Positions 9,186-16,513 of a stretch of DNA of 64,000 bases are shown here, one piece after another (the stretch's first letter is position 1; each line of letters opens with the position of its first letter). Position numbers and translations under genes: made by a program. Source of the DNA: Pseudomonas sp. BCA17 (lineage in GTDB: Bacteria > Pseudomonadota > Gammaproteobacteria > Pseudomonadales > Pseudomonadaceae). The notes beneath the pieces were generated by a model. The model was not told where the DNA came from. It saw only the letters and a list, made by a program, of their open reading frames with translations, and did not search any database. The stretch covers positions 124,001 to 188,000 of the forward strand of contig NZ_SGWI01000007.1 in the NCBI RefSeq assembly GCF_004519405.1. The letters run 5' to 3'.

Positions 9186-10004
9186 ATGGGCAATGTCCAG
9201 ACCGCCGCCAGTGCACACGAGGCGCCATGGCGCCAGGCACCGGGTGGTGAGTTGGTCGACCTTGGCCGGCCGCACCGCGCGCCGTTGGGGCAACTGCGAT
9301 TGCAGAGGACGCCGAAGCGTATCTCGAGTCGCCGCGAAGGGATTCTGCTGGGGCTGCTGGTGTTGGCTTTGCACGGTGCGGTGATTTATTGGCTCAGCCA
9401 GAAACCCACACCGGTGCTGCCGGTCGTGCCGCCGGAAATCCCACCGATGACTATCGAATTTTCCCAGCCGGCGCCGCCGCTGGTTGAACCGCCACCGCCT
9501 GTGCCGCCGCCACCACCTCCCGTGGTCGAGCCACCGCCACCGGTAGTGGATGAACTGGCGGCTAAACCTGCGCCGCCAAAACCGATCCCCAAGCCAAAGC
9601 CCGTGCCCAAGCCCAAGCCAAAACCTGAGCCGGCACCGAAAGCGGTCGAGCAACCGCCTGCGCCACCGACGCCTGCGCCGCCCGCCCCGGCAGCACCCGC
9701 CCCTGTCGCCGCGCCAGCACCGGTCACGCCGGCTTCGGCCAACGCCGCTTACCTGAAGAACCCGGCGCCCGAATACCCCTCACTGGCCCAGCGCCGCGGT
9801 TGGGAGGGCACGGTGTTGCTACGGGTACATGTCTTGGCCAGCGGCAAGCCGGGTGAGATCCAGGTCCAGAAAAGCAGCGGTCGCCAGCAACTCGATGATG
9901 CCGCATTGGCCGCTGTAAAGCGTTGGAGCTTTGTACCGGCCAAGCAGGGCGATGTAGCCCAGGACGGTTGGGTCAGCGTGCCGATCGATTTCAAGATTCA
10001 CTAA
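9186..10004 (+). CDS. tonB: TonB energy-transducing protein
   Basis: The 272-residue inner-membrane-anchored protein has an N-terminal cytoplasmic stretch, one membrane segment (GILLGLLVLALHGAVIYWL), a long proline-rich spacer with PPPP runs and Lys-Pro repeats (KPKPVPKPKPKP), and a C-terminal TonB domain (NPAPEYPSLAQRRGWEGTV; LDDAALAAVKRWSFVPA). It carries proton-motive energy from ExbB-ExbD to TonB-dependent receptors such as the one at 4066. The ATG at 9186 is chosen because GGGAG lies 7 bases upstream; a GTG 24 bases earlier is less likely. It is the first gene of tonB-exbB-exbD, unlike the exbB-exbD-tonB order common in Pseudomonas, so this is one of several TonB systems expected in such a genome. 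Confidence 0.95.
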   Translation: MGNVQTAASAHEAPWRQAPGGELVDLGRPHRAPLGQLRLQRTPKRISSRREGILLGLLVLALHGAVIYWLSQKPTPVLPVVPPEIPPMTIEFSQPAPPLVEPPPPVPPPPPPVVEPPPPVVDELAAKPAPPKPIPKPKPVPKPKPKPEPAPKAVEQPPAPPTPAPPAPAAPAPVAAPAPVTPASANAAYLKNPAPEYPSLAQRRGWEGTVLLRVHVLASGKPGEIQVQKSSGRQQLDDAALAAVKRWSFVPAKQGDVAQDGWVSVPIDFKIH

Positions 10005-10058
10005 CTATCGCGCTGCGGTGTGCCGTACACGCCGCAATCTGTACAGAGGGAAAACATC

Positions 10059-10778
10059 ATGGCATTAGCATCTCCACTTGAATCCATCGAAAGCGCGGTG
10101 ATCTGGCTGCTGGTGGTCTTTTCGGTCGCCACCTGGGGCTTGGCATTGCTGAAGGGTGTGCAATTCGGGCGCCTCAAGGCCCAGGATCGCAAGTTCCACA
10201 AGCAGTTCTGGGCGGCGTCGAGCCTCGATTCCGCTGCTGAACTGGCCGAGACCCAACCGGGCGCGGCGGCCCGTGTGGCCCAGGCCGGTTATGCGGCGAT
10301 CCAGGTCGGCGAGGCGCCCCATGCAACAGACCTGAGCCAGGCGATCAATCATCAGGACCGCCTCGAACGTGCCCTGCGCCAACAGATCGTGCGCGAGCGT
10401 CGCTCCCTGGAAACCGGCCTGGCCGTGGTCGCCAGTATCGGCAGCACTTCGCCGTTCATCGGCCTGTTCGGCACCGTGTGGGGGATCATGGAAGCGCTCA
10501 AGGGCATCAGCGCTGCTGGCTCCGCCAGCCTCGAAACCGTAGCCGGCCCGATTGGTGCAGCGCTGGTCGCCACCGGGGTGGGGATCGCCGTGGCCGTGCC
10601 TGCAGTGTTGGTTTACAACTACTTCCTGCGTCGCCTGAAGCTGACGGCTGCCGACCTGGATGACTTTGCCCACGACTTTTACAGCCTGGCGCAGAAGAAC
10701 GCCTTCCGCGTCCTGCTGCATCCGACGCTGACCAAGAACGCGGCCGGCAACCCGCAAAAAGTGAAGGAGGCATCCTGA
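10059..10778 (+). CDS. exbB: ExbB proton-channel subunit (MotA/TolQ/ExbB family)
   Basis: The 239-residue protein has three membrane segments: AVIWLLVVFSVATWGLAL near the N-terminus, then a large cytoplasmic loop, then VVASIGSTSPFIGLFGTVWGI and GAALVATGVGIAVAVPAVLVY. The last pair carries the conserved residues of the MotA/TolQ/ExbB domain. With ExbD it forms the proton-driven motor that energises TonB. The ATG at 10059 has AGAGGG 8 bases upstream; the open frame continues upstream without a ribosome binding site. It lies 54 bases after tonB and one base before exbD. Confidence 0.95.
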   Translation: MALASPLESIESAVIWLLVVFSVATWGLALLKGVQFGRLKAQDRKFHKQFWAASSLDSAAELAETQPGAAARVAQAGYAAIQVGEAPHATDLSQAINHQDRLERALRQQIVRERRSLETGLAVVASIGSTSPFIGLFGTVWGIMEALKGISAAGSASLETVAGPIGAALVATGVGIAVAVPAVLVYNYFLRRLKLTAADLDDFAHDFYSLAQKNAFRVLLHPTLTKNAAGNPQKVKEAS

Positions 10779-10779
10779 G

Positions 10780-11181
10780 ATGGCCTTCTCCACGCAAGAC
10801 AGCGATGAGGTGCTGAGCGAGATCAACGTGACGCCATTGGTGGACGTGATGCTGGTGCTGCTGGTGGTGTTTATCGTCACCGCGCCGCTGTTGACCAACG
10901 CGATTCCGATCAACCTGCCCAAGACCCAGGCCGTGGCTCCCGTGGAACAGAAAGACCCGCTGGTGGTGAGCATCGACGGCACCGGCAAACTCTTTATCAA
11001 CAAGGACGAAATCCAGCCGGACCTGCTCGAATTCAACCTGCAGGCGGCCAAGGCCAAAGATCCCGATGTGCGGGTGCAACTGCAGGCCGACGACGGTGTG
11101 AACTACGGCGAAGTGGCGCGAGCCATGGCGTCTATCGAACGTGCGGGAATTACCAAGTTATCGGTGATAACGGCGCGTTAG
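10780..11181 (+). CDS. exbD: ExbD proton-channel subunit (TolR/ExbD family)
   Basis: The 133-residue protein has a short cytoplasmic N-terminus ending INVTPLVDVMLVLLVVFIV. This single membrane helix carries the conserved Asp (TPLVDVML) used for proton transfer, and a periplasmic domain follows. It forms the motor with ExbB. It starts one base after the exbB stop and ends the tonB-exbB-exbD operon. The 3' side contains a heptamer repeat array and a T-rich hairpin. Confidence 0.95.
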   Translation: MAFSTQDSDEVLSEINVTPLVDVMLVLLVVFIVTAPLLTNAIPINLPKTQAVAPVEQKDPLVVSIDGTGKLFINKDEIQPDLLEFNLQAAKAKDPDVRVQLQADDGVNYGEVARAMASIERAGITKLSVITAR

Positions 11182-11186
11182 CGGAC

Positions 11187-11288
11187 AGCTGCAAGCTACA
11201 AGCTACAAGCTACGAGCTACGAGCTACGAGCTACGAGCTACAAGCTACAAGTAAAAGCGGATTGGCTCTTGACTTGTAGCTTGCAGCT
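11187..11288. repeat. Nine-unit AGCTACA-type heptamer array with inverted pairing arm
   Basis: Nine tandem heptamers run from 11187 to 11249: one AGCTGCA, two AGCTACA, four AGCTACG and two AGCTACA. After a 23-base spacer, positions 11273-11288 are the exact reverse complement of the first 16 bases of the array. A third, imperfect inverted copy lies at about 11353-11376. The arrangement allows a long hairpin whose loop grows or shrinks with unit number. A second array of the same unit lies after envZ at 55127. Confidence 0.9.
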
Positions 11289-11310
11289 AACCGCTCGAAG
11301 CTGCTTTTTT

Positions 11311-11348
11311 AGGCCGTCTCCTTGGCAGGGTGCGGCCTTTTTTTTGCT
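11311..11348 (+). terminator. Rho-independent terminator after exbD
   Basis: A GGCCG/CGGCC stem closes a loop of about 16 bases and is followed directly by a run of nine T. It sits downstream of the heptamer array and probably ends the tonB-exbB-exbD transcript. Confidence 0.65.
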
Positions 11349-11482
11349 TTCAACTTGCAGCATGCAGCTTGTAGCTAAAAACTAACTTTCAGTTATTAAT
11401 AAATAGCTTCTTATTCCTTAACGAACATAAACCCCGTCCCTATACTGATCGGCAACGTTAAACGCTGCAGGAGGGCACACCC

Positions 11483-12064
11483 ATGCACAGCGAGTCGATT
11501 CGTTACCTGATCGTGCCGGGCTGGCAAGGATCGCCAGAAGATCATTGGCAGAGTCATTGGCAGAACAGCCTACCCAACAGTGCGCGCGTGGAGCAGGCCG
11601 ATTGGCTGACGCCACGTCGCGAAGACTGGGTGGCCGCGCTGGCCGAGGCCATCGCCGCCGACAGTACGCCGGTGATTCTCATCGCCCACAGCCTGGGTTG
11701 CATCACGGTCGCCCACTGGGCTGCCACGGCACCGCTGGCGTTTTTGCGTCAGGTGCGTGGCGCCTTGCTGGTGGCCCCGGCCGATGTCGAACGCCCGGCC
11801 TGTGCTCCCGCTCTGCGCAATTTCGCGCCGATACCGACCGACTTGTTGCCGTTTCCCAGTCACGTGGTCAGTTCCGACAACGACAGCGCCGTCAGCGCGC
11901 CAAGAGCCTTGGAGCTTGCGCGCCATTGGGGCGCCGAAGCCGGTATTTTGTCCGGGGCCGGCCATATCAATGTGAAGTCCGGCCACCAGCGATGGGAGCA
12001 GGGTTTCGCCTACCTTTATCGCCTGCAAAGCCGCCTCGAACATCACGCCCGGCGCACTGCCTGA
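11483..12064 (+). CDS. RBBP9/YdeN-type alpha/beta hydrolase
   Basis: The 193-residue serine hydrolase has the family start RYLIVPGWQGSPEDHW, a nucleophile elbow AHSLGC with Ser70, a later Asp in SSDNDSA and a His in SGAGHINV, which together make the catalytic triad. Length and motif order match the RBBP9/YdeN family of small cytoplasmic esterases; natural substrates are mostly unknown. The start has a GGAGG-like site in CAGGAGGGCAC. It is followed after 50 bases by the sigma-54-activator-like gene in the same direction, and the two could be cotranscribed. Confidence 0.9.
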   Translation: MHSESIRYLIVPGWQGSPEDHWQSHWQNSLPNSARVEQADWLTPRREDWVAALAEAIAADSTPVILIAHSLGCITVAHWAATAPLAFLRQVRGALLVAPADVERPACAPALRNFAPIPTDLLPFPSHVVSSDNDSAVSAPRALELARHWGAEAGILSGAGHINVKSGHQRWEQGFAYLYRLQSRLEHHARRTA

Positions 12065-12114
12065 TATTTTTTCAACGCCCCGTCCCTTGAGTGGATTTGG
12101 GGCGGGAGCCTGCC

Positions 12115-13038
12115 ATGAGTCATGAAACCTACGGCCAGCCGCTGCTGACCTTCCCCGATTCGGAAAAAAGCCCGCTGAGCATCCGCGCCAAGGCGTTGGT
12201 GTTTGTCGACCCGCGTTCGCGGCAATTGCGCGAAGACTTGGAAAGCCTCGCACCGCTTGCCCTGCCCGTGTTGATTCGCGGCGAGACGGGGACGGGCAAA
12301 GAGTTGCTGGCGCGACAGATCCACCGCGGCAGTGATCGCACCGGGCTGTTCGTCTCAGTCAATTGCGGCGCGATCAGCCCCACCTATGCCGATGCCGAGT
12401 TGTTCGGGTACGCCGCCGGCAGCCACAGTGGCGCGGCCAGCAGCCGCGCCGGGTGGTTTGGTTCGGCCAATGGCGGCACGTTGTACCTGGACGAGATCGG
12501 CGACCTGCCACTGCCGATCCAGGTGAAACTGCTCGCCGCCCTGGAAAACCATGAGGTCACCCGCGTCGGTGCCCATCAGCCCAGTCCGGTGGATGTGCGC
12601 CTGGTGGCCGCGACGAGTATCGACCTGGCCCAGGCCGTGGCCGCCGGCAAGTTCCATGAGCGCCTGTTCCATTACCTGAGCGAAGGCCAACTCGAACTGC
12701 CTGCCTTGCGCGAACGCGTCGGTGACATCCTGTCTTTGGCCGAATACTTCCTCGGCATCTACAGCCAGCGCCTGGACCTGCCGGTGCCGTTGATCAGTGA
12801 AGCCGCCCAGCATGTGCTGGAACGCCACAGTTGGCCGGGTAATACCCGCGAGCTGGAAAACGTCATCCACTTTGCGTTGCTGGTGAGCAGTGGCGATGAA
12901 ATCCTGCCCGAGCATTTGAACCTGCCGGTGGCGGGCTCGCCGCTGGAACAGGTGCAGCGGATATTCCATAGCGCCACGGCGGCCGAGCAGGAAACCTTGC
13001 GCAAATGGCTACATGAACAAAATGGAATATCAACGTGA
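12115..13038 (+). CDS. AAA+ protein like sigma-54 activators (SfnR-like), altered GAFTGA loop and no DNA-binding domain
   Basis: The 307-residue protein is almost entirely a sigma-54-interaction AAA+ domain: Walker A GETGTGKE at residues 56-63, Walker B GGTLYLDEIGDLP, an arginine-finger region (FHERLFHYL) and sensor II WPGNTRELEN. Where activators have GAFTGA, the loop that contacts sigma-54, this protein reads GSHSGA (residues 102-107). It ends about 45 residues after sensor II, where a Fis-type helix-turn-helix is normally found, and no such helix follows in any frame. There is no N-terminal sensor domain. The sulfur-gene setting recalls SfnR, but whether this protein activates transcription at all is open. 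The ATG at 12115 has GGGAG upstream. Confidence 0.85.
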   Translation: MSHETYGQPLLTFPDSEKSPLSIRAKALVFVDPRSRQLREDLESLAPLALPVLIRGETGTGKELLARQIHRGSDRTGLFVSVNCGAISPTYADAELFGYAAGSHSGAASSRAGWFGSANGGTLYLDEIGDLPLPIQVKLLAALENHEVTRVGAHQPSPVDVRLVAATSIDLAQAVAAGKFHERLFHYLSEGQLELPALRERVGDILSLAEYFLGIYSQRLDLPVPLISEAAQHVLERHSWPGNTRELENVIHFALLVSSGDEILPEHLNLPVAGSPLEQVQRIFHSATAAEQETLRKWLHEQNGIST

Positions 13039-13164
13039 ATAAAAGATATTGTTCGGGAATAAAAAATCTAGGTATTGTCCCATTCACGCCGCGATAGCAC
13101 TTCGCTGGCACACCACATAAGAACGGTCGTCAGAGACGCCCCGGAATTTCGATAAGGACACTGC

Positions 13165-13947
13165 ATGAAAAAGGTTCTGTTGTTTACCGCACTGGCGGCT
13201 GCCCTGACTGCAAGCTTGGCCCAGGCCAACGAGAAACTGGTGGTCGCTGCGACCCCGATCCCGCACGCCGAGATCCTCGAGCTGATCAAGCCGACCCTGG
13301 CCAAAGAAGGCGTGGACCTAGACATCAAGGTTTTCACCGACTACGTGCAGCCAAACGTGCAGGTGGCCGAGAAGCGTCTGGACGCCAACTACTTCCAGAC
13401 CCTGCCGTACCTGGAAAACTTCAACAAGGGCAAGGGCACCAACCTGGTGACCGTGGTCGGTGTGCACGTTGAACCTTTCGGCGGCTACTCGAAAAAGATC
13501 AAGAACATTTCTGAGCTCAAGGATGGCGCGACCGTTGCCATTCCAAACGAGGGCTCCAACAGCGGCCGTGCCCTGTTGCTGCTGCAGAAGGCCGGTGTGA
13601 TCACCCTGAAAGACCCAAGTAACGCCCTGGCCACGCCGAAAGACATTGCCAGCAACCCGAAACACCTGAAATTCAAAGAGCTGGAATCGGCCTTGCTGCC
13701 GCGCGTACTGGACCAGGTGGACCTGGACCTGATCAACACCAACTACGCCCTGGAAGCTGGCCTGAACCCGGCCAAGGACGCATTGATCATCGAAGACGCC
13801 AAATCGCCGTACGTGAACTTCCTGGTGGCTCGCCCGGACAACAAGGACAGCGACGCTATCCAGAAACTGTCCAAGGCCCTGACCAGCCCGGAAGTCAAAG
13901 CCTTCATCGAGAAGAAGTACAACGGCGCGGTCGTGCCTGCGTTCTGA
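13165..13947 (+). CDS. metQ: MetQ/NlpA-family periplasmic binding protein, not linked to metNI
   Basis: The 260-residue substrate-binding protein of the NlpA family has a signal peptide (MKKVLLFTALAAALTASLAQA) cut before Asn, with no lipobox cysteine, so it is soluble and not a lipoprotein. The body matches methionine-binding MetQ proteins (VVAATPIPHAEILELIKP; VFTDYVQPN; LDANYFQTLPYLENF). AAGGA lies close upstream of the ATG. No metN or metI follows; the nearest set is at 27000-28749 with its own metQ. It may share that ABC core or bind a different sulfur compound. A strong terminator follows immediately, so it is monocistronic or ends the operon with the AAA+ gene. Confidence 0.88.
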   Translation: MKKVLLFTALAAALTASLAQANEKLVVAATPIPHAEILELIKPTLAKEGVDLDIKVFTDYVQPNVQVAEKRLDANYFQTLPYLENFNKGKGTNLVTVVGVHVEPFGGYSKKIKNISELKDGATVAIPNEGSNSGRALLLLQKAGVITLKDPSNALATPKDIASNPKHLKFKELESALLPRVLDQVDLDLINTNYALEAGLNPAKDALIIEDAKSPYVNFLVARPDNKDSDAIQKLSKALTSPEVKAFIEKKYNGAVVPAF

Positions 13948-13974
13948 TGTAAGCCAAACCCCCTTCAAGGTTTG

Positions 13975-14009
13975 AACGCCGACGGCTCCTACAGCGTCGG
14001 CGTTTTTTT
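13975..14009 (+). terminator. Rho-independent terminator after the solitary metQ
   Basis: An AACGCCGAC stem pairs with GTCGGCGTT across a loop of about ten bases and is followed by seven T. It is a textbook intrinsic terminator 28 bases after the stop codon. Confidence 0.9.
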
Positions 14010-14031
14010 ATTGGGCCTTGGCAGGCAAAAA

Positions 14032-14123
14032 CTGTGGGGGGAGCTTGCTCCCGATAGCGGTGGTTCCGTCAGCACATCGATAAGCCGGCAGGTCACTACC
14101 GGGAGCAAGCCCACTCCCACATT
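14032..14123. repeat. REP pair (REPIN-like) of the GGGAGC-TTGCTCCC type
   Basis: Two inverted REP units, TGTGGGGGGAGCTTGCTCCC at the left and CGGGAGCAAGCCCACTCCCA at the right, face each other across about 40 bases. This is the usual doublet architecture of Pseudomonas REP sequences and lies in intergenic space after the metQ terminator. Confidence 0.8.
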
Positions 14124-14136
14124 GGATCTACAGTGG

Positions 14137-14223
14137 TTAGAGCGAGCGGCTGTTGATCGCCCTGCGCAACGCCACCAGCCACTTCACCAACTCCTGCGGA
14201 TCCATCGGTTTCGCTTCGTTCAT
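14137..14223 (-). CDS. Possible 28-residue small protein
   Basis: A short frame on the minus strand starts at an ATG with GAGGG 9 bases upstream and runs 28 codons to TAA. The predicted peptide starts MNEAKPMDPQELVKWLV and continues ALRRAINSRSL; it looks like one amphipathic helix with a basic end. It stands alone between the REP pair and the promoter region of the amino acid ABC operon. The good ribosome binding site and protein-like composition support it, but such a short frame can occur by chance, so this is a candidate only. Confidence 0.5.
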   Translation of the reverse strand: MNEAKPMDPQELVKWLVALRRAINSRSL

Positions 14224-14434
14224 GGTTCGATCCCTCGAATCTTTCGACCCCAAGACCTTAGCTGCCAGCGGTGAAACCCGCGAACCCGGCGGTTATCTTT
14301 TTGGGTGATATCAATATGCTATTTGGGTATTTAAATTTTACTTTTTATACCTTTAAAGTTCGCGCTACCCGACGTTACCCACGTTGATATGGACCGCTCT
14401 CGCTGCATTACCCCTGCGGCGTCATGGACTCACA

Positions 14435-15100
14435 ATGACCTTCGATTTCGCGTTTATCCTCAGCACCTTGCCGGCATTTCTCAAGGCCGTGGGTGTGACG
14501 CTGCAAGTGGGCCTGATCGCTATCGCCACCTCGCTGCTGGTGGCGTTGATCAACGCAGCGCTGCTGGTGTTTCGCACGCCGTATGTGTCGCGCCTGGTGG
14601 CGCTCTATGTAGAGTTGGCGCGCAACACCCCGCTGTTGATCCAGCTGTTCTTCGTTTACTTCGCCTTGCCGGCCCTGGGTTTGAATATCTCCGGGTTCTG
14701 GGCAGCGATTATCACCATGACGTTCCTCGGCGGCGCCTACCTCACTGAGGTGCTGCGTGCCGGTGTGGAAGCGGTGCCTCTGGCGCAGATCGAGTCGGGC
14801 AAGTCCATCGGCCTGTCCGACTGGCAGTTGCTGCGCCATGTAATTCTGCCCCAGGCCGGCATCCTCAGCCTGCCGGCGCTGTTCGCCAATTTCATCTTCC
14901 TGCTCAAGGAAACCACCGTAGTGTCTGCCGTGGCGGTGCCGGAGATTCTCTACACCACCAAGAGCTACATCGCGCTCTACTACAAGACTTACGAAATGCT
15001 CGCGGTGTTGACGCTGATCTGCGTGTTGCTGTTCTTGCCGCTGTCGTTGCTGCTCAGCCGTCTGGAAAGGAGGCTCCAGCATGGCCAGTTCGGGTCTTGA
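14435..15100 (+). CDS. Polar amino acid ABC transporter permease (first subunit)
   Basis: The 221-residue inner membrane protein of the His/Glu/Gln/Arg permease family has several membrane helices and the EAA loop typical of the group (GVEAVPLAQIESGKSIGLS). It is the first gene of a four-gene operon (permease, permease, ATPase, binding protein), with its 3' end overlapping the second permease by 20 bases. The ATG at 14435 gives the family N-terminus (MTFDFAFILSTLPAFLKA). Its ribosome binding site is weak. Substrate type is discussed under the binding protein. Confidence 0.9.
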   Translation: MTFDFAFILSTLPAFLKAVGVTLQVGLIAIATSLLVALINAALLVFRTPYVSRLVALYVELARNTPLLIQLFFVYFALPALGLNISGFWAAIITMTFLGGAYLTEVLRAGVEAVPLAQIESGKSIGLSDWQLLRHVILPQAGILSLPALFANFIFLLKETTVVSAVAVPEILYTTKSYIALYYKTYEMLAVLTLICVLLFLPLSLLLSRLERRLQHGQFGS

Positions 15101-15740
15101 ATTGTTGTGGGTGTCGTTGCCGCAACTGGGCAAGGGCGCTGCGCAAACCCTGTCGATTTCTTTGTTGAGCATCGCCTTCAGCACCGTCGGCGGCGTGGTA
15201 TATGGCGTGTTGCGCACGCTGAACAAGCGGGCGATCAACCTGGTGCTGCGGGTGTACCTGGAACTGTTCCGGGCGATTCCGGTGCTGGTGTGGTTGTACC
15301 TGCTGTTTTTCGGCCTGCCGATTTTCTTTGGCCTGAGCCTCCCCAGTTTCTGGTGTGCGGTGTTGGTGTTGTCGCTATGGGGCGCCAGTGAAGTCGGCGA
15401 AGTGGTGCGCGGCGCGTTGCATTCATTGCCCCGTGGCCAGCGCGAAGCGGGCTTGTCGATTGGCCTGTCCGCGCCGCAACTGTACGGCTACGTGCTGCTG
15501 CCCCAGGCCCTCAAGCGCATGACGCCACCCACCATCAACGTCTACACACGCCTCATCAAGACCAGTTCGCTGGCCGTACTGATCGGCGTGGTGGATGTGA
15601 TCAAGGTCGGCCAGCAAATCATCGAACGCACCTATGAGTCGGTATTGATCTACGGCGTGCTGTTTCTGTTTTTTTTCTTTATCTGCTACCCGTTGTCGGC
15701 TGCCTCCAAGGTGCTGGAACGGCGCTGGGCCCAAGCATGA
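15081..15740 (+). CDS. Polar amino acid ABC transporter permease (second subunit)
   Basis: The 219-residue membrane protein is homologous to the preceding permease, with the EAA-type loop GALHSLPRGQREAGLSIGLS. The start lies inside the end of the first permease gene, and its own stop overlaps the ATPase start by 4 bases (ATGA). Such tight overlaps point to translational coupling and a hetero-dimeric membrane channel. AAAGGAGG lies upstream of its ATG. Confidence 0.92.
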   Translation: MASSGLELLWVSLPQLGKGAAQTLSISLLSIAFSTVGGVVYGVLRTLNKRAINLVLRVYLELFRAIPVLVWLYLLFFGLPIFFGLSLPSFWCAVLVLSLWGASEVGEVVRGALHSLPRGQREAGLSIGLSAPQLYGYVLLPQALKRMTPPTINVYTRLIKTSSLAVLIGVVDVIKVGQQIIERTYESVLIYGVLFLFFFFICYPLSAASKVLERRWAQA

Positions 15741-16513
15741 GTGCATTGATCGAGTTCCAGGGTTTCAACAAATTCTTTGGCGAGGCGCAGGTGCTCAAGG
15801 GCATCGACCTGAGCGTGCAACGCGGCGAAGTGGTGGTGATCCTCGGCCCCAGCGGCTGCGGCAAAAGTACCTTGCTGCGCTGCCTCAACGGGCTTGAGGT
15901 CGCGCATAGCGGCAGCCTGCGTTTTGCAGGTAGGGAATTGCTGGATACATCCACTGACTGGCGCCAGGTACGCCAGGACATCGGCATGGTGTTCCAGAGC
16001 TACCACTTGTTCCCGCACATGAGCGTGCTCGACAACATCCTGCTCGGCCCCTTGAAAGTGCAAAAGCGCGACCCCCGCGAAGCCCGCGCCCAGGCCGAAA
16101 AACTGCTGGAGCGCGTGGGCCTTGCCGACAAGCGGGACGCCTTCCCGCGCCAGCTCTCCGGCGGCCAGCAGCAACGCATCGCCATCGTGCGCTCGTTGTG
16201 CATGAACCCTCAGGTCATGCTTTTTGATGAGGTCACCGCCGCCCTCGACCCGGAAATGGTCAAGGAGGTGCTGGAGGTGATCCAAGGCCTGGCCCGCGAT
16301 GGCATGACCCTGTTGATCGTCACCCACGAAATGGCCTTCGCCCGCGCCGTCGCCGACCGCGTGATCTTCATGGAGGCGGGGCGCATCCTCGAACACAACA
16401 CCCCCGAAGAATTCTTTACGAACCCGCAAACCGCACGCGCGCAGCAGTTCCTCGAGAAGTTCTCCTTTATGTCAACACTGCCCAAGAAAACCAAGGAACT
16501 GGAGCTGATATGA
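15737..16513 (+). CDS. Polar amino acid ABC transporter ATP-binding protein
   Basis: The 258-residue ABC ATPase has Walker A GPSGCGKST, a Q-loop (MVFQSYHLFPHMSV), signature LSGGQQQR and Walker B VMLFDEVTAALDP, with the switch His in VTHEM. The Walker B Asp is followed by Glu-Val-Thr in place of the commoner Glu-Pro-Thr, a minor variation. It powers uptake through the two upstream permeases, overlapping the second permease by 4 bases, and overlaps the binding-protein gene by 4 bases. Confidence 0.94.
   Translation: MSALIEFQGFNKFFGEAQVLKGIDLSVQRGEVVVILGPSGCGKSTLLRCLNGLEVAHSGSLRFAGRELLDTSTDWRQVRQDIGMVFQSYHLFPHMSVLDNILLGPLKVQKRDPREARAQAEKLLERVGLADKRDAFPRQLSGGQQQRIAIVRSLCMNPQVMLFDEVTAALDPEMVKEVLEVIQGLARDGMTLLIVTHEMAFARAVADRVIFMEAGRILEHNTPEEFFTNPQTARAQQFLEKFSFMSTLPKKTKELELI

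Noticed and set aside
11187..11249. Tandem repeats taken for a CRISPR array
   Set aside because: Units are 7 bases long and contiguous with no spacers, and no cas genes are near.
13095..13130. TGGCAC motif as the -24 element of a sigma-54 promoter before the solitary metQ
   Set aside because: No TTGC or GC at the required spacing follows; the -12 position reads ATAA.
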